DNA of 64,000 nt from Odontocerum albicorne (GCA_949825065.1 OX463849.1:32476043-32540042); one strand, 5' to 3'. Shown: positions 41,469-52,690, numbered from the stretch's first letter. Notes: generated from the letters alone by a model not told the origin. Program-made: numbers and translations.

Positions 41469-41800
41469 TGATTATTATAGAAATGATATTTCCCGTTTTA
41501 TGGGTACCCTAGGCTATGGCCTTTCCAGTTCAGCGCTCCTCTTTTTTGCGTCGTCCTTTACTGTTCATGCAGTGAGACTCTGGAATCAGTTACAAACCAA
41601 TATAAGACTCGCTCCGTCTTTGGTGTGCTTTAAGAAGCGACTGAAAAAACTCTTAATTTCTAGTTAGTAAAATAACGTGTTTCATTCCTGATTTTTCTTT
41701 TCCTCTCCACCATCCCTTCCTTTTCCTTTGATACCTGATATCTCACTTTATATGAAAAATAATGTTCGGGTGATTGTCCGTCTTTGTGGGGTTCGTGGGC
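41469..41800 (+). pseudogene. LINE 3' end (CR1/jockey-like)
   Basis: The frame LWNQLQTNIRLAPSLVCFKK then RLKKLLIS and a stop at 41667 is the standard C-terminus of CR1/jockey-like reverse transcriptases (V-R-L-W-N-x-L-P...F-K-K-x-L-K). The 3' untranslated part (TTCATTCCTGATTTTTC; CCTTCCTTTTCCTTTG) is shared with 50070-50285. The mariner inserted right at its left border. Confidence 0.75.
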
Positions 41801-42861
41801 ATATATATGCTCACGTATGTATGTATGGATTTCGTGGGGATGGATAGTTATTTCAATGATTTATACGAGTATTATACACAAATTATTTTGCCAAATCTAG
41901 CAAAATATAATACAAACATTAATTGATTGATATTAAGTTAAGATTGTTTTCTTCTTTTATTATCTTATATAGTATTTAAAACCCTGTACATGGCCGCTCT
42001 GCGGTCCCACCCTGTATTGGCGCTACGCGATCTTTGGTTTAGGTTTATATTACAGAAAATATAAAAAAATAACTATGTGACGTTTTTACCCAATCTAATG
42101 AAATCTAGTATGTACCTATTCTTGTTTGTTTAAAATTTATTAAACAATGTATACATACTAGAAATTGCATCGACCCGTCGCTGCGGCGAAGTGCCCGTAT
42201 TCATAGCAAGACATATCCATCTCTTACAGCGAGATGAACGCTTGAAAATTATTGTCCTGGTACAATAGAAATATTGCGATTTAAGACATCTTAATCGTCG
42301 CGAAGTTACCGAAAGATCCTCAATACGTCATACGCGAAAATTCTATTCAAATGTAATATATAAATTACGTATACAGTGGCTTACTTTTTAAACAGTCGTA
42401 TTATTATAACTCCTTTTTCCAATTGAAAAGGTCCTTCTACCAATTGTTGCCAAACCCTGATCAGACGGCACCCAAGATCTTTTACAACAGTCGTATACAC
42501 TTCCATCGTCTTGGTTATTTTATTTTTCTTCCTCCGCGACGTGTTTTTCCTTCCTTATTTTTCTCGGCACTGCCGAGCCGACGATAACGACATGGAAATC
42601 GATTTCACCAACATCTATGAATACTATATAATGCCACTTGTAATTTTCCCCGACTTGGAAACATACCGAATATTATCTGGGCTTAAATTCTCATAACTTT
42701 CTGGAATGGTTTCGTTGACACGTGATTCATTTGAAAGACGGAAGAAAAATCCCCTCTGCTATAAAATATGGAATAAAACGTGTTTGTTGTATTCTATTTA
42801 AATTTGCTTTCAGCTTCTCTTTGCTTTTGCTTTTTATAATCTCATTGAAATCTGTTTCGAT
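41801..42861. other. No assigned gene; one repeat-like GC patch
   Basis: Near 42160-42200, ACTAGAAATTGCATCGACCC then GTCGCTGCGGCGAAG resembles a widespread insect repeat end (ACTAG...GACCCG). This is weak and unassigned. The rest is AT-rich. Confidence 0.35.
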
Positions 42862-43110
42862 GGTATAATATAATGTTGGGTGGTATAATATAATGTTAGA
42901 TGGTATAATATAATTGTTGGATGGCATAATATAATGTGGGATGGTATAATATAATGTTGGATGGTATAATATGTTATAATGTCGGATGGTATAATATAAT
43001 GTTGGATGGTATAATATGTTATAATGTCGGATGGTATAGTATAATGTTGGATGGTATAATATGTTATAATGTCGGATGGTATAATATGTTATAATGTTGG
43101 ATGGTATAAT
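42862..43110. repeat. Minisatellite GGTATAATATAATGTTGGAT
   Basis: About 11 units cover 249 bp. The 20-bp unit GGTATAATATAATGTTGGAT dominates on the left. From 42962 it alternates with a 25-bp unit, GGTATAATATGTTATAATGTC plus GGAT. Confidence 0.9.
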
Positions 43111-43949
43111 ACTGAATCATTTTTAATTATGAAACTTTTCTACACTAAAATTGTAGACGTCAATAAAACGGGCAATGTATGGTAAATAGGAAAAACAGAT
43201 GAGTCCTCGATTCCCTAAGTGAATTATTATCGACACAAAAAAATGAAACTTTATCTATAACTTGCAATCTAATTTATTTATTAATTAATGTTCAACAGTC
43301 GCAAATTCTATACAAATTTATAAAAAAACAATTAAAACCTTAGTCAAACTAATTTTTAAATGTAGTTATCGCCTAACAAAAAAATCAAATAAAAAAAAAA
43401 CATCTAAACTTAAACACACAAGTTTAACGGAAAAATGTACGTATAAAGCACAAAAAAATAAGGCACAAATACACTTAAAATAAAAATCACAATTCCGCTT
43501 TTAAATTATAAACTGCTTCAAATACACAATGATTAAAAATGAATACATTAATCAACATTGAGAAATAAAAGATATTCCCGATTTCAGCTTCCTTCTGGAA
43601 CAACTGAAACAACTTGATGTCCACATCTATTGAATTCCCAATCTGTGCAATCGAGCAAGGGGTGAGAAAAATTCATAATTTGTGGTATGAACTCTCCCTG
43701 AAGGCACTTTTAACATGAAGTTGTCTGTCTGAAACTTGGAGAGATATCTTTGATTTAAGTTCTTCATAGACAATCTGTTCAAGAGTCCCCATAATAGACT
43801 ATCTCTCATGTTGGTGCTTCAAGGCTCGATCAAGGAACGGATCTCGACATCTTTTTCACTCTGTGCATCTACTGCAACTCTCGGTAATTTCCCAAGTATT
43901 ATTTAATCCACTACTGAGAGTATATGAATTACATATTTCGCCTCCTTAA
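43111..43949. other. No recognised feature
   Basis: A-rich to 43540 (many AAAAAA runs), then mixed. The 60-codon minus-strand frame at 43627-43809 has no motif. Confidence 0.4.
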
Positions 43950-44420
43950 TATCCAATCATGTATGTTAAAAAGGCGACGTATGCAATATTCATGTATAGC
44001 GCGGAGACTTGCACTCTGAGAGCAAGCGAGATACGTAGAATAGATGCATTTGAAATGTGGTGCTGGGGAAGGATGTTACGAATTCCATGGATAGCAAGGC
44101 GGGTCTTCATTCTCGAAGAACTGAGAATCGCCGATAGATTGTCGACAATATGTGAGTTCTCATTCTCAATTATTTGCGCCCATTGCTCGTGGCCAAGGAG
44201 ACAGTTTGGAGAAGTTTATGGTTACTGGAAAGACGACGCATAAGAGGAAGAATCCCTATGCGTTGGAATGACCAAGTGAGATTTGCAACTGAACTATCCT
44301 TAACAACTGCCTTTCGAGCCGCGGAGTACAGGAAATATTGAGAGGAGTCGTCAGAGGTTATCATGGGAATCACGATGCTTAATCATGAGATACACGACAA
44401 AATGATGATGATGAACATCC
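43950..44420 (+). pseudogene. RTE-type endonuclease-reverse transcriptase C-terminus
   Basis: YSAETCTLRASEIRRIDAFE, MWCWGRMLRIPWIARR and LEELRIADRLSTI match the post-palm region of the RTE-like elements that are abundant in moths. A frameshift near 44150 is followed by a frame with IRGRIPMRWNDQV and LTTAFRAAEYRKYW. It ends CGACAAAATGATGATGATGA. The upstream polymerase is missing. Confidence 0.78.
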
Positions 44421-44439
44421 AAAATTCTCAAACACCTCC

Positions 44440-44640
44440 TTCAGTTCTGACTCCTAACATTGATCAAACCACACTTTCCTCAGTCTCTCTTTCAAACGAC
44501 TCCCGTTCACGTTCGCGCGGTAGATTTGTTATGTTAGCTATTCACCACTCATTATTTCTACGTGTCCACCACAGAGTACTCCTCTTTATTCTGGTTATAA
44601 CATCAGTCCCTAGGTTGCGCAACATCCTTTGTATACTTTG
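44440..44640 (-). repeat. LINE-R fragment
   Basis: TTGATCAAACCACACTTTCC, TCAGTCTCTCTTTC and CTACGTGTCCACCACAGAG correspond to the minus-strand coding region around WFGHV. Diverged. Confidence 0.5.
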
Positions 44641-44659
44641 ATTCTTATCAATAGGGAAT

Positions 44660-45002
44660 GTTGTCAAAATATTTATTGTATAAGTTATCATATTTGTATA
44701 ATGGAACTGATGTATGAATTAGTTATGTGCAATTCGTTCATTAGTTCCATTATACAAATAACATATACAATAAATATTCCATTTACAAATGTTCATCTCA
44801 AACACAATATAAATATTTAATTAGGTCAATCCATATTTTAAAAGGACATACAATAATAAAAATACACCTTATTGAATGTTTATATTGTTTATCAGATACA
44901 CATTTTTAAGTGTAATATTTATTGTATAATGAAACTGATATATGAATAACAGTCATATACAATTCATACATCAGTTCCATTATACGAGTACAAATATTGT
45001 AA
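44660..45002. mobile_element. Palindromic AT-rich element
   Basis: ATATTTATTGTATAAGTTAT then TTGTATAATGGAACTGATG is inverted at 44735-44790 (TTAGTTCCATTATACAAATA). A second inverted pair spans 44800-44890 (ATATAAATATTTAATTAGGT). A third hairpin of the same arm type sits at 44920-44995. Confidence 0.6.
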
Positions 45003-45405
45003 CATACATACATATCATCACGCCATCTTCCATCTCTACGCAGACAGAGAGGACACAGCGCCAGACTTTCCTATCTCGACAAACATTAGCCTCCTTCACA
45101 TCCAAACACATCATACAACTTCTACGATTTCTTTGACTTTCTACATTTCCTTCTTTTAAAATATCATTCACTTTATCCAATCATACTTTCCTTGGTCTTC
45201 CTCTCACACGCCTTCCAATCAAATTTGCACTATACATTTGTTTTCTTAATTTCATTCGTTCTACATATCCAAACCATCTCAGCGTGCTCTTTTTCATCTA
45301 CTCAACACATCAACCTTTAGTTTACACACATCCCTAATCACTTCATTCCGTTTTCTGTCAAACATTGTCACCTCGTGTATTCTTCGTAATGCACGCATTT
45401 CTACA
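45003..45405 (-). pseudogene. LINE-R 3' end
   Basis: ACATACATACATATCATCAC, CTACGCAGACAGAGAGGACA and the minus-strand frame VNDILKEGNVESQRNRRSCM followed by CLDVKEANVCRDRK. Upstream parts include CATCTCAGCGTGCTC and CACATCAACCTTTAG. It is one of the least diverged LINE-R ends, inserted between palindromic element segments. Confidence 0.8.
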
Positions 45406-45620
45406 GCATTTGTAATATAAACAATTAATATTCCATTAAAAAGTGTTCATCTCAAACACAATATAAATATTCAATTAGGTCAATGGATATTTTTAAAAAA
45501 ATAGTAAAACTATACCTTATTGAAAATTTATATTGTGTATGAGATGAACACTTGTAAACGAAATATTTATTGGATATATCATTTGTATAATGGAATTGAT
45601 GAATGATCAGTCAATTACTC
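45406..45620. mobile_element. Palindromic AT-rich element, second part
   Basis: AAGTGTTCATCTCAAACACA then ATATAAATATTCAATTAGGT is inverted at 45510-45575 (TTATATTGTGTATGAGATGA). It is followed by TTTATTGGATATATCATTTG and TATAATGGAATTGATGAATG. It matches 44780-44930 and 44680-44720. Confidence 0.6.
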
Positions 45621-47999
45621 GTATGTCATGTACGTGTTCTTTAAAAAAAATATACATCAACAGATTTCAAGATCCCAAGAAGAAAACTGAAACGGTTCTA
45701 ACATTGGGTCTTTCACACCTCCACTACGCCTCTCGCCTGCCACCCTCGCCCCTCGCCGTCACATCTCTCTTCTGCTATCTCGGCATCTGACACTCCGGCA
45801 CTATTTATACTTAAACGTCTCTCACTATCTCGCACTCGGATGTCCTCCGTTGTTCGTCTCTCGCGCGGAAGCCATTATCGCCTCTTTATTCTAATACATT
45901 TTTTACACTTTTTGTCGTCTCGCGGTAATATTCCCACTAGTTGACGCATCGGCTTTTTTAAACTTTTAAATATAATTTGTTTAAATTGTTAAAAGAAAAA
46001 AAATATAAACAAATATGACATTTTTTTGAAAACTTATGTCAACATCGTACCAGGCAATTATTCAACAGCGATTTCAATGTATTTTTAAGTTAAATATTCT
46101 ATTTTGTCTTAATAAACCGTATTATTTTAAACGTTTTTTTTTTGCTCCATTTTCAGCGTAATAAATGGTGCTAAACAGTAAATTTGATGAAAATAAACCA
46201 CACCATTTAGCGCATATTTGCTTTCAAGTGTTTGAACTAAAATATTTTCTTTCAAACTTAATAAGTAACAGGAATAAATAATATTTTCACAAAATCTAAA
46301 TCAAAGTAATTTATCATATTTTATCAAAGTTTTCAGCTTTTACTTTATGGAACTCCACATTAGAATATTAAATAAATAAATGACTTGTATGAATGTAGAA
46401 CGTGTGATAAGGAGTTGTTAGACATGATTTTTATATGGTTTTTGAGATTATAAAGCGATGGAAATTATGTATGTTGGGATTTAAGGATGTATAGTCAATT
46501 ATGTGAATGCAGAGTGGAAGTTTTTTTTAGTATTTAGAACAAATATATGAAATTTGTGATTAAGAAATGAGACCACTTCGTCACAGGCCTTTCCTAGTGA
46601 AGTGGTTCTCTATATTCACAAAATAGAGTTTAAAAAACATCATGTACTTATTATGCATTAAAACGATGTAAATTGTTGAGGTATTGAGTATAATAGAAGA
46701 AAAAAATACTTAGATATTCATTTCACTAATTATTAATTACAGGAATAACCAATTAATGTACTATATTATTAAATTTTCCAAAATAATATAATTTTGAATA
46801 TAAAATTCATATACACGTAAATGCAAATAAAAAAACTGGTGTAGTTGACTATATTTGAATAGTTCAATTATTGGAGTCGTCACCCTAGTCTGTTGAGTAA
46901 TACATTTTCAGACAAAAAAAAATGAAAAAAATGCGCTAATGGCATATTAAGCTTTATAAATATGCGCCTCGAAGGGTCTGTTACCCCGGCTTACGGAGTT
47001 CTGAGATGTGAACCCGAGTCGACAGTTTAATGCACACTTTATCTGCACCTCTTCATAAACGCCTTTTTTTTCTTAAATGTCAGTACTGTGCTTCTCCCCG
47101 AAGAATTTACTGTAAAAAATATATTTTTGTTTGTTATTTATAACGTTGAGAATAGAGGAAATATAATCGGCATTTAAAGCGTTGTCGATCTTGAAAAAGT
47201 GCTTTTGCTATCCAAATTTTATGGCTTCTAGACACGATAAAAAAATCGCATGCAATTTTCCAAATAAGAAATCTTTTGTGGAGCGCTCGCTAATGTTCAT
47301 TAATTTATTTTATCCCCAGTCTGATGTCGACCTCAAAAATATCCCATTTTTTATGCAATCAACCCATGAAATTGTCAAAAGTATAGAATATAGCAACTTG
47401 CATAGCTCGCATTATTATTTTATTGACAGATTTTTATGGTTTTCTTAACATTTCCCTTCCTGTGCTAAAAAAATCCGCGCGTTCCGGTGCTGTGTATTCA
47501 ATACACATGTAAAAATGAGCGATTTAATATCGAAAAAATAAGAATATTCATTGCCAATCGCTTAAATTTGAAGTCAAAAGTGATAATAATTGAAATTTAA
47601 TTGCTGAAAACGTGAAAAAAACATCGGCCGACGTTCACAAAACGGGCGAAGAGACCACCTTAAACGAATGCCCGAGAGCTACTGAAGCGAGAGAAGCGAG
47701 CGAACTGAGATTATATTCTTACGTTCCCATATACCGAAGTAGAGTGAGAGTGAAACGTGAATAGTGTCGCTTCCTCACCCATAGCGGTTTTTTAGAATGA
47801 ATATACCTACGTCACACATTGGCACACGTTTGATTGTATTGGTGAATTTATTCCCGATTTTCACAAAATATCTCTGATGTGGCCGATAATTGCTAATATT
47901 AATATTATTTTTTTAATTCAATGCGTAAATATATTACGGAGGAATACCTTAAATCTGAACCCAGTATTTATTATATTTACAGATATATTAAAGTTTTTA
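45621..47999. other. No assigned gene over 2.4 kb
   Basis: 45690-45960 is pyrimidine-rich (CACCCTCGCCCCTCGCCGTC). 46000-46900 is very AT-rich. 47640-47760 is purine-rich (GAGAGCTACTGAAGCGAGAG). No frame or terminal repeat was recognised, though an old DNA transposon is possible. Confidence 0.35.
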
Positions 48000-48640
48000 G
48001 AAATAATGTGGGGACTAGTTACACATCACAGGGAAGGAAGGGTTTATGAGGTGGACCACATTAAAGAAGGCAAAGTAAGAAGGACGAATAATAGAAGATA
48101 ATTATGGGCATAGACGAAGCCAACGTTTAGAGTTCGGATAAAAAAGTGTGATCTGTTTTCTTTGCTTAAGGGGCACGTCGTGATAATACGTGAACAAATG
48201 CACGAGTGCACTAATAACAGAATGAAGACATCAGAAACGAATGAAATGGACATTTTATGTCATGTTAAGAAAGAGTCTTTTGTATGGTTTGGACTCGTGG
48301 ACAAAATGTATTATGAGCAAATGACTAAGTGAGGATCACATGAACAAGGTTTTGAAAGAAGGTAAAGTGAGAAGTGTGAATATTTAACGATTGTGCGTGA
48401 GATGTATGAATGTGGAGGAGGGGAAAGGTATGTTTGGATACAAACAACAGTTTGGAGGTCTCTTCTCTCTGTCTATCCTGCAGAGGACACGGCGTGATGA
48501 TATGTATGAATGTGGAGGAGGTGAAAGTTGTGTTTGGATACAACACTTTGGAGGTCTGTTCTCTATGTCTATCCTGCAGAGGACACGGCGTGATGATGTG
48601 TATGAATGCACGAAATATGTCAAGGGTACATTGCTAAGTG
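48000..48640 (+). pseudogene. LINE-R 3' half with duplicated terminus
   Basis: AATGCACGAGTGCACTAATA, VWFGLVDKMYYEQM-like coding (48275-48330) and GTTTTGAAAGAAGG lead to a 3' block that occurs twice in tandem (48401-48500 and 48501-48598). Each copy holds TATGAATGTGGAGGAGG and CTATCCTGCAGAGGACACGG. A third partial start lies at 48599. Confidence 0.75.
48401..48600 (+). repeat. 98-100-bp tandem duplication of LINE-R end
   Basis: The two units differ by a few substitutions and a small indel. The second is followed by the opening bases of a third. Confidence 0.85.
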
Positions 48641-49343
48641 AGGAATCATGGTATTTGTCGCTGTTGCTACCGAATATAACTGCAAGTCAATTTGTGATAA
48701 GTATATCCTGTTACGTTTAAGTCATGTAACTTAAGTATTATATTTGCGTCTTCTATCTCTATTACCTTCGTGGTAACTGACCATGATATGTACGTAAAAG
48801 TAGTTCAATACTGACAATTAAATAATAAAATGGCATTACTCCGTTTTTCCATTCGATCGTGTTAGGAAAGATTTCTGTGCCTGTATGTATGTGCATATAC
48901 ATAAGTAAACTGCTTACACAAAAAAAAACAATCAACAAAAGTCTGCTTTATGTGCCCGATAATTGTAACATAATAACAATTACCCAGATCTATACGGAAC
49001 GCTTTTAAGTTCGTATGATGTCAAAAAAAAAAAGAAATCTAAAACAAAAAACAGATGTCACCCAAACATGGCATTTTTGTCTATAGTTATGATTTGTAAT
49101 AAAAGATGTCGCACTGTTTCTTTTTCACTTTTGTAAATATTACAAAATAAGGCGCGCGCTGTAATACTTAAATTATACAGTTGAAATAATTTATTTTTAA
49201 TTGTTAAATAAATAATAGTCGCGTGTAAAGATTTTACGTTTTGAAAATCAGTTGTCTGGTGATGTTTCGAAGCTGTTGTTGTGTTTAATGCGGCCTTTTA
49301 TTTGGAAAATTGATAATAAACGTGTTTATAAGAATAGTAGTTC
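48641..49343. other. No recognised feature
   Basis: AT-rich; nothing identified. Confidence 0.4.
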
Positions 49344-49345
49344 TT

Positions 49346-49413
49346 AATGTATGTTTGCACATGAAATATTCATTAGGGATCGAACCTAGTGAATATTTCA
49401 CGTACAAACATCT
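49346..49413. repeat. Hairpin, about 27-bp arms
   Basis: ATGTTTGCACATGAAATATT is inverted as AATATTTCACGTACAAACAT, with a short loop around GATCGAACC. Two or three mismatches. Confidence 0.75.
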
Positions 49414-49447
49414 TTTTTAAACATAACGATATATACTTAAAAATGGC

Positions 49448-49656
49448 AACACTGTTTAATCCACTTGAAATAATATATTTAACCTAACTAGTTTTTAACA
49501 GTCATACGCAACTCATATGACTTGAAACTAGTTAGGTTTAATTTTCAGGGGTGTTTCGAACTAAGGGATTAGTTCGGAACATCCCTGAAGATGAGTCGCA
49601 TATGACTCTACACTAGTTAGGTTGAACATATATTTTCAAGTGGATTGAACAGTGTT
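49448..49656 (+). mobile_element. Foldback element FB3
   Basis: The outer arms begin AACACTGTTTAATCCACTTG and its inverted copy ends at 49656. The arms are about 100 bp with an inserted partial third copy. The right arm has CTGAAGA (49585-49591) and a GAGTC/GACTC stem. The partial copy retains CATATGACTTGAAACTAGTT, so the CTGANGA...GAAAC layout of FB1 and FB2 recurs with a different sequence. A tail at 49685-49705 (CATCCACAGTGTTAACG) resembles the FB1/FB2 tail. Confidence 0.6.
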
Positions 49657-49749
49657 TAAATTTTTAATTATATTTGAATAAACATGAACATCCACAGTGT
49701 TAACGTTAACACTCTGAAAATATTACATTACAGTTTTATAAGAGTTCAG

Positions 49750-49910
49750 ACACGTAAGAAAATTGTATTCCACCAGAATAGTATGTTTGATGTCCTATTC
49801 TCGAACAGCAGAACTGCAGAGCATCCCTGAATCCACTAGGGATCGAACCTGGAGCATGTGCTTGCTTAACGTGAATGTCAACCATTAAGCCACTGTCGAC
49901 GCTCGCGTTG
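49750..49910 (-). repeat. SINE-E, tRNA-derived
   Basis: On the minus strand, CAGTGGCTTAATGGTTGACA (A-box-like) and AGGTTCGATCCCTAG (B-box) precede a body with TCTGCAGTTCTGCTGTTCG and TTCTGGTGGAATACAATTT. Only one copy is seen. Confidence 0.55.
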
Positions 49911-50069
49911 ATGTACGGGTATGATGCAGTAGGACTTATACAAGTGTGATGCAATAGCCTGTATCAACATAAAATAAAATAAAAAAATCGATTTTAAAAT
50001 TTAAGTAACATTTTCTTTACTTATCGTACTTATTCATTGATATTCTTCAGTCACGTACGCTCAAGCAGA

Positions 50070-50285
50070 GGTTGTTTATTGTCTTGCCCAGCTCACCGCT
50101 CTTCTTTTTTACGTCGTCCTTTACTGTCCATGCAGTGAGGCTCCAGAACCAGTTACCAACCAATGATACTAACATGTTGGTAAGAGCGACTGAAAAAACT
50201 CTTAATTTAAAGTCAGTAATGTAACGTGTTTTATTCCTGATTTTCCTTTCCTCTATACAATCGCTTCCTTTTTCCTTTGTTCGAT
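50070..50285 (+). pseudogene. LINE 3' end (CR1/jockey-like), second copy
   Basis: Close to 41530-41720: TTACGTCGTCCTTTACTGTC, CATGCAGTGAGGCTCCAGAA, CGACTGAAAAAACTCTTAAT and GTTTTATTCCTGATTTTCC, with a deletion in the coding part. It stands just left of the mariner at 50315, as the other copy stands beside the one at 40179. Confidence 0.72.
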
Positions 50286-50314
50286 GAAATATTTTTTTAA
50301 TTACATTTTATATA

Positions 50315-51594
50315 CGAGGGTGGATCAAATACAAACGAGACCTTTGTTTTAGAGCGCGTAATTTTAAACAGAGCGCGCGGCCGCCTCGAGGAGTGTTAAG
50401 TGGGGATATCAGGAGTAGGAAGAGCGGTCGGCCGGTCTCGGCAGATTCCGTCATTAGTATGGCAGACGATGTCTGAGAAAGAGGTGCACCTTTCGATTGC
50501 ATAACGCATAATTATCAAGTTTCTCGCTCGCGAGGACGTAAAACCGGCCGAAATTCTACGGAGACTGACGGCATAGTTCGGGGATCAAACACTGTCAAAG
50601 CCCCGTGTGTTTGCCTGGCATAAGGAGTTCATGAAAAGCCGTGAAGGGCTCGAAAACGAGAGCCATGATCGTCGCCCATTGACGAGCATTACCGAACAGA
50701 ACATTAACGCCATTCGTCGTCTTCTGGAACGACCGACGTTTGACGGTTTCCGAACTTTGTTTTGAGATAGGAATAAGTTATGGGAGTACTCAATTCATAA
50801 TCACAAAGGATCTAGGATTCCGTTAAGTGTTTGCTCGATGGGTCCCACGTCTTTTGACTGCTGAACAAAAGTTGGCACGTTTGCACGTCTGTGAGTGGCT
50901 CGTGGCGCGGTTTGCGCAAAAAGGGAACGGATTTTTGGGTCGCATCGTTATTTGCGATGAAACTGGGTACACCACTACACACCCAAGTCGAAACAAGCAT
51001 GGAGTGGAGAAAGAAGGATGAGGCCACACCCTGTGAAAGCCAAGACTCGGCTGTAAGTTGGTAAGGTGTTTGCGACCGTTTTTGGGACCGGCGCGGCATT
51101 TCGCTCATCGATTTTTTGCACGATCCTCGCACTATCAGTGCGGCGTACTACTGCAAGCTTTCGAGTGGAGTTAAACTTGCTTATCGATACAAAAGACGTG
51201 ACCAACCGATACGAGAAGTGATTCTTCTCCATGACAACGCGAGGTAACATGCGAACAATTGGAGGAAATGAGTTGGACACGACTGGAACACCCTCCTTAT
51301 ACCCTTATCTACCACCCTGTGACTTTAGACTCTTTGGGTCACTGAAAGAAGTTCTGGGAGGACAATGATTCAACGACGACGATGTAATAGAGGGGTTTGC
51401 GCGCAATTGGGCTGCTGACACAACCCACTTATTTTTACGATGACGGGATAAAAACTACCGATCCGCTGGAAAAAAATCATATCTAAAGCGGAATATTATG
51501 CAGAAAAATGATGTGTACGAGTACTTGGTCTTTTTATTTCTGCAAATAATAAAATTAAAACAAAAAAGTTTGGTTTATATTTGATCCACCCTCG
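50315..51594 (+). mobile_element. Full-length but decayed mariner
   Basis: The ends CGAGGGTGGATCAAATACAA and, inverted, CGAGGGTGGATCAAATATAA are flanked by TA (50313-50314; 51595-51596). Length is 1280 bp. The terminal repeats are far better preserved than the coding region. Confidence 0.9.
50461..51518 (+). pseudogene. Mariner transposase, multiply broken
   Basis: Frames can be followed piecewise: MSEKEVHLSIA, LAREDVKPAEILRRLTA, SREGLENESHDRRPLTSI, RWVPRLLTAEQKLARLHV, ICDET, then FATVFGTG, ILLHDNAR, LEHPPYTLIYHPVTLDSL. The last should be the YTPDLxPCD box but is frame-shifted. At least six stops or frameshifts plus a lost segment after HDNAR are visible. The first and second catalytic Asp positions (CDET, HDN) can be seen. 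The protein would have been about 345 residues and DD34D. It cannot act, but the ends might still be recognised by a related enzyme. Confidence 0.85.
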
Positions 51595-51639
51595 TATATA
51601 ATTATCTCGAATTTTGCGACCATGTAAATTCCTTTATTT

Positions 51640-51720
51640 ATGTCTAGTTGGTTGGAAGAAATTACCGCTTGGTAATAAACCCGCCAGATTATTATACAAT
51701 GAAACGCTAAATAAATAAAT
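51640..51720 (+). repeat. SINE-A tail fragment
   Basis: TAGTTGGTTGGAAGAAATTA, CAATAAACCCGCCAGATTAT and ATACAATGAAACGC. Confidence 0.65.
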
Positions 51721-52339
51721 TTACATACACATTTTCAAATATGTAACCGCAGAACATTTATCTTGCTAAAAGTTTTCCATGGCATATTTCTTGTTTCATG
51801 GTTCATTGTGTCCTATTTTATCGGTCGATTTGTCTCGTGTATGATGCGGCGCTTTTTTTCAACTATTCACCACGTTTAATGTCGGCAGTTCGTATTTAAG
51901 GGTTGTGATCGACAAATTTTCCATTAAACGCTTACATTACCATGAAATAAATTTATAAGGAACAACTAATTTATTTATTTATTAGTTCCTTTTAAATTTA
52001 TTTCATATTGAGTTCCCTTTATCGATCGTTTAAGTTCTTTCGAAGCGTATATCGCGTTTTATTTGTGGCTCCCAATTCCCTACGTTTCGAGAACGTTACC
52101 GCTCGCATCTTCAGTGTTTAGATCTTGATCAGTATCAGAGATAATAATAACTACGAACACCTTTGTTAGTTATGCCAGTTATCCTTATTTTTATCCAGAC
52201 TCAGTCCCATCACATCTAGGTCCTCAATCCCATCACACTTTAGATCCTCAATCCCATCACAGTCATATAATTTTTATGTGGTTTAAAATATAACTTGCGA
52301 AATCAATTTTCCTTTCGGTGGCACGTCTATAAGGACCTA
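51721..52339. other. No recognised feature
   Basis: Contains a palindromic AACTAATTTATTTATTTATTAGTT around 51964-51987. Also a short direct repeat, CCTCAATCCCATCACA, at 52220-52262. Confidence 0.4.
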
Positions 52340-52690
52340 CTTTAAGAAATGAGCTTAATGGATGTTATAAGTAACACGAGAAAATGAGCTCTAAGATGGT
52401 TTGGACATGTGGAGAGAATGACTAAGCGAGTATACAAATCAGAAATGTAAGGTGGGCGTGGAAGAGGAAAATCCAAGAAAACGTGGCCCGACCAAATGAA
52501 CCAGATTTTGAAGTATGAAAATGAAAGAATAGTAGAAGATCGTGCATGACGAGAAGTTTGAATATGGAGGAGGCGAAAATGGTGTGATTTGATTGAAGAG
52601 TTTGGCGATATGTTTTCTCTGCCTACCTCGCAAGGGACACGGCGTTATGATATGTATGGACGTCTGTATATAAATGTACACATATTACTG
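52340..52690 (+). pseudogene. LINE-R 3' end
   Basis: GCTCTAAGATGGTTTGGACA (WFGHV) and GTGGCCCGACCAAATGAACC, then AATATGGAGGAGGCGAAAAT, CTCTGCCTACCTCGCAAGGG and TATGATATGTATGGACG. A frame passes through VRWAWKRKIQENVARPNE-like residues with breaks. Confidence 0.72.

Noticed and set aside
42862..43110. CRISPR-like array
   Set aside because: Units are contiguous without unique spacers and the DNA is eukaryotic; it is a minisatellite.
48391..48720. 109-codon frame with an internal repeat resembling a repeat protein
   Set aside because: The protein repeat is produced by the tandem LINE-R 3' end duplication, which is non-coding in that frame.
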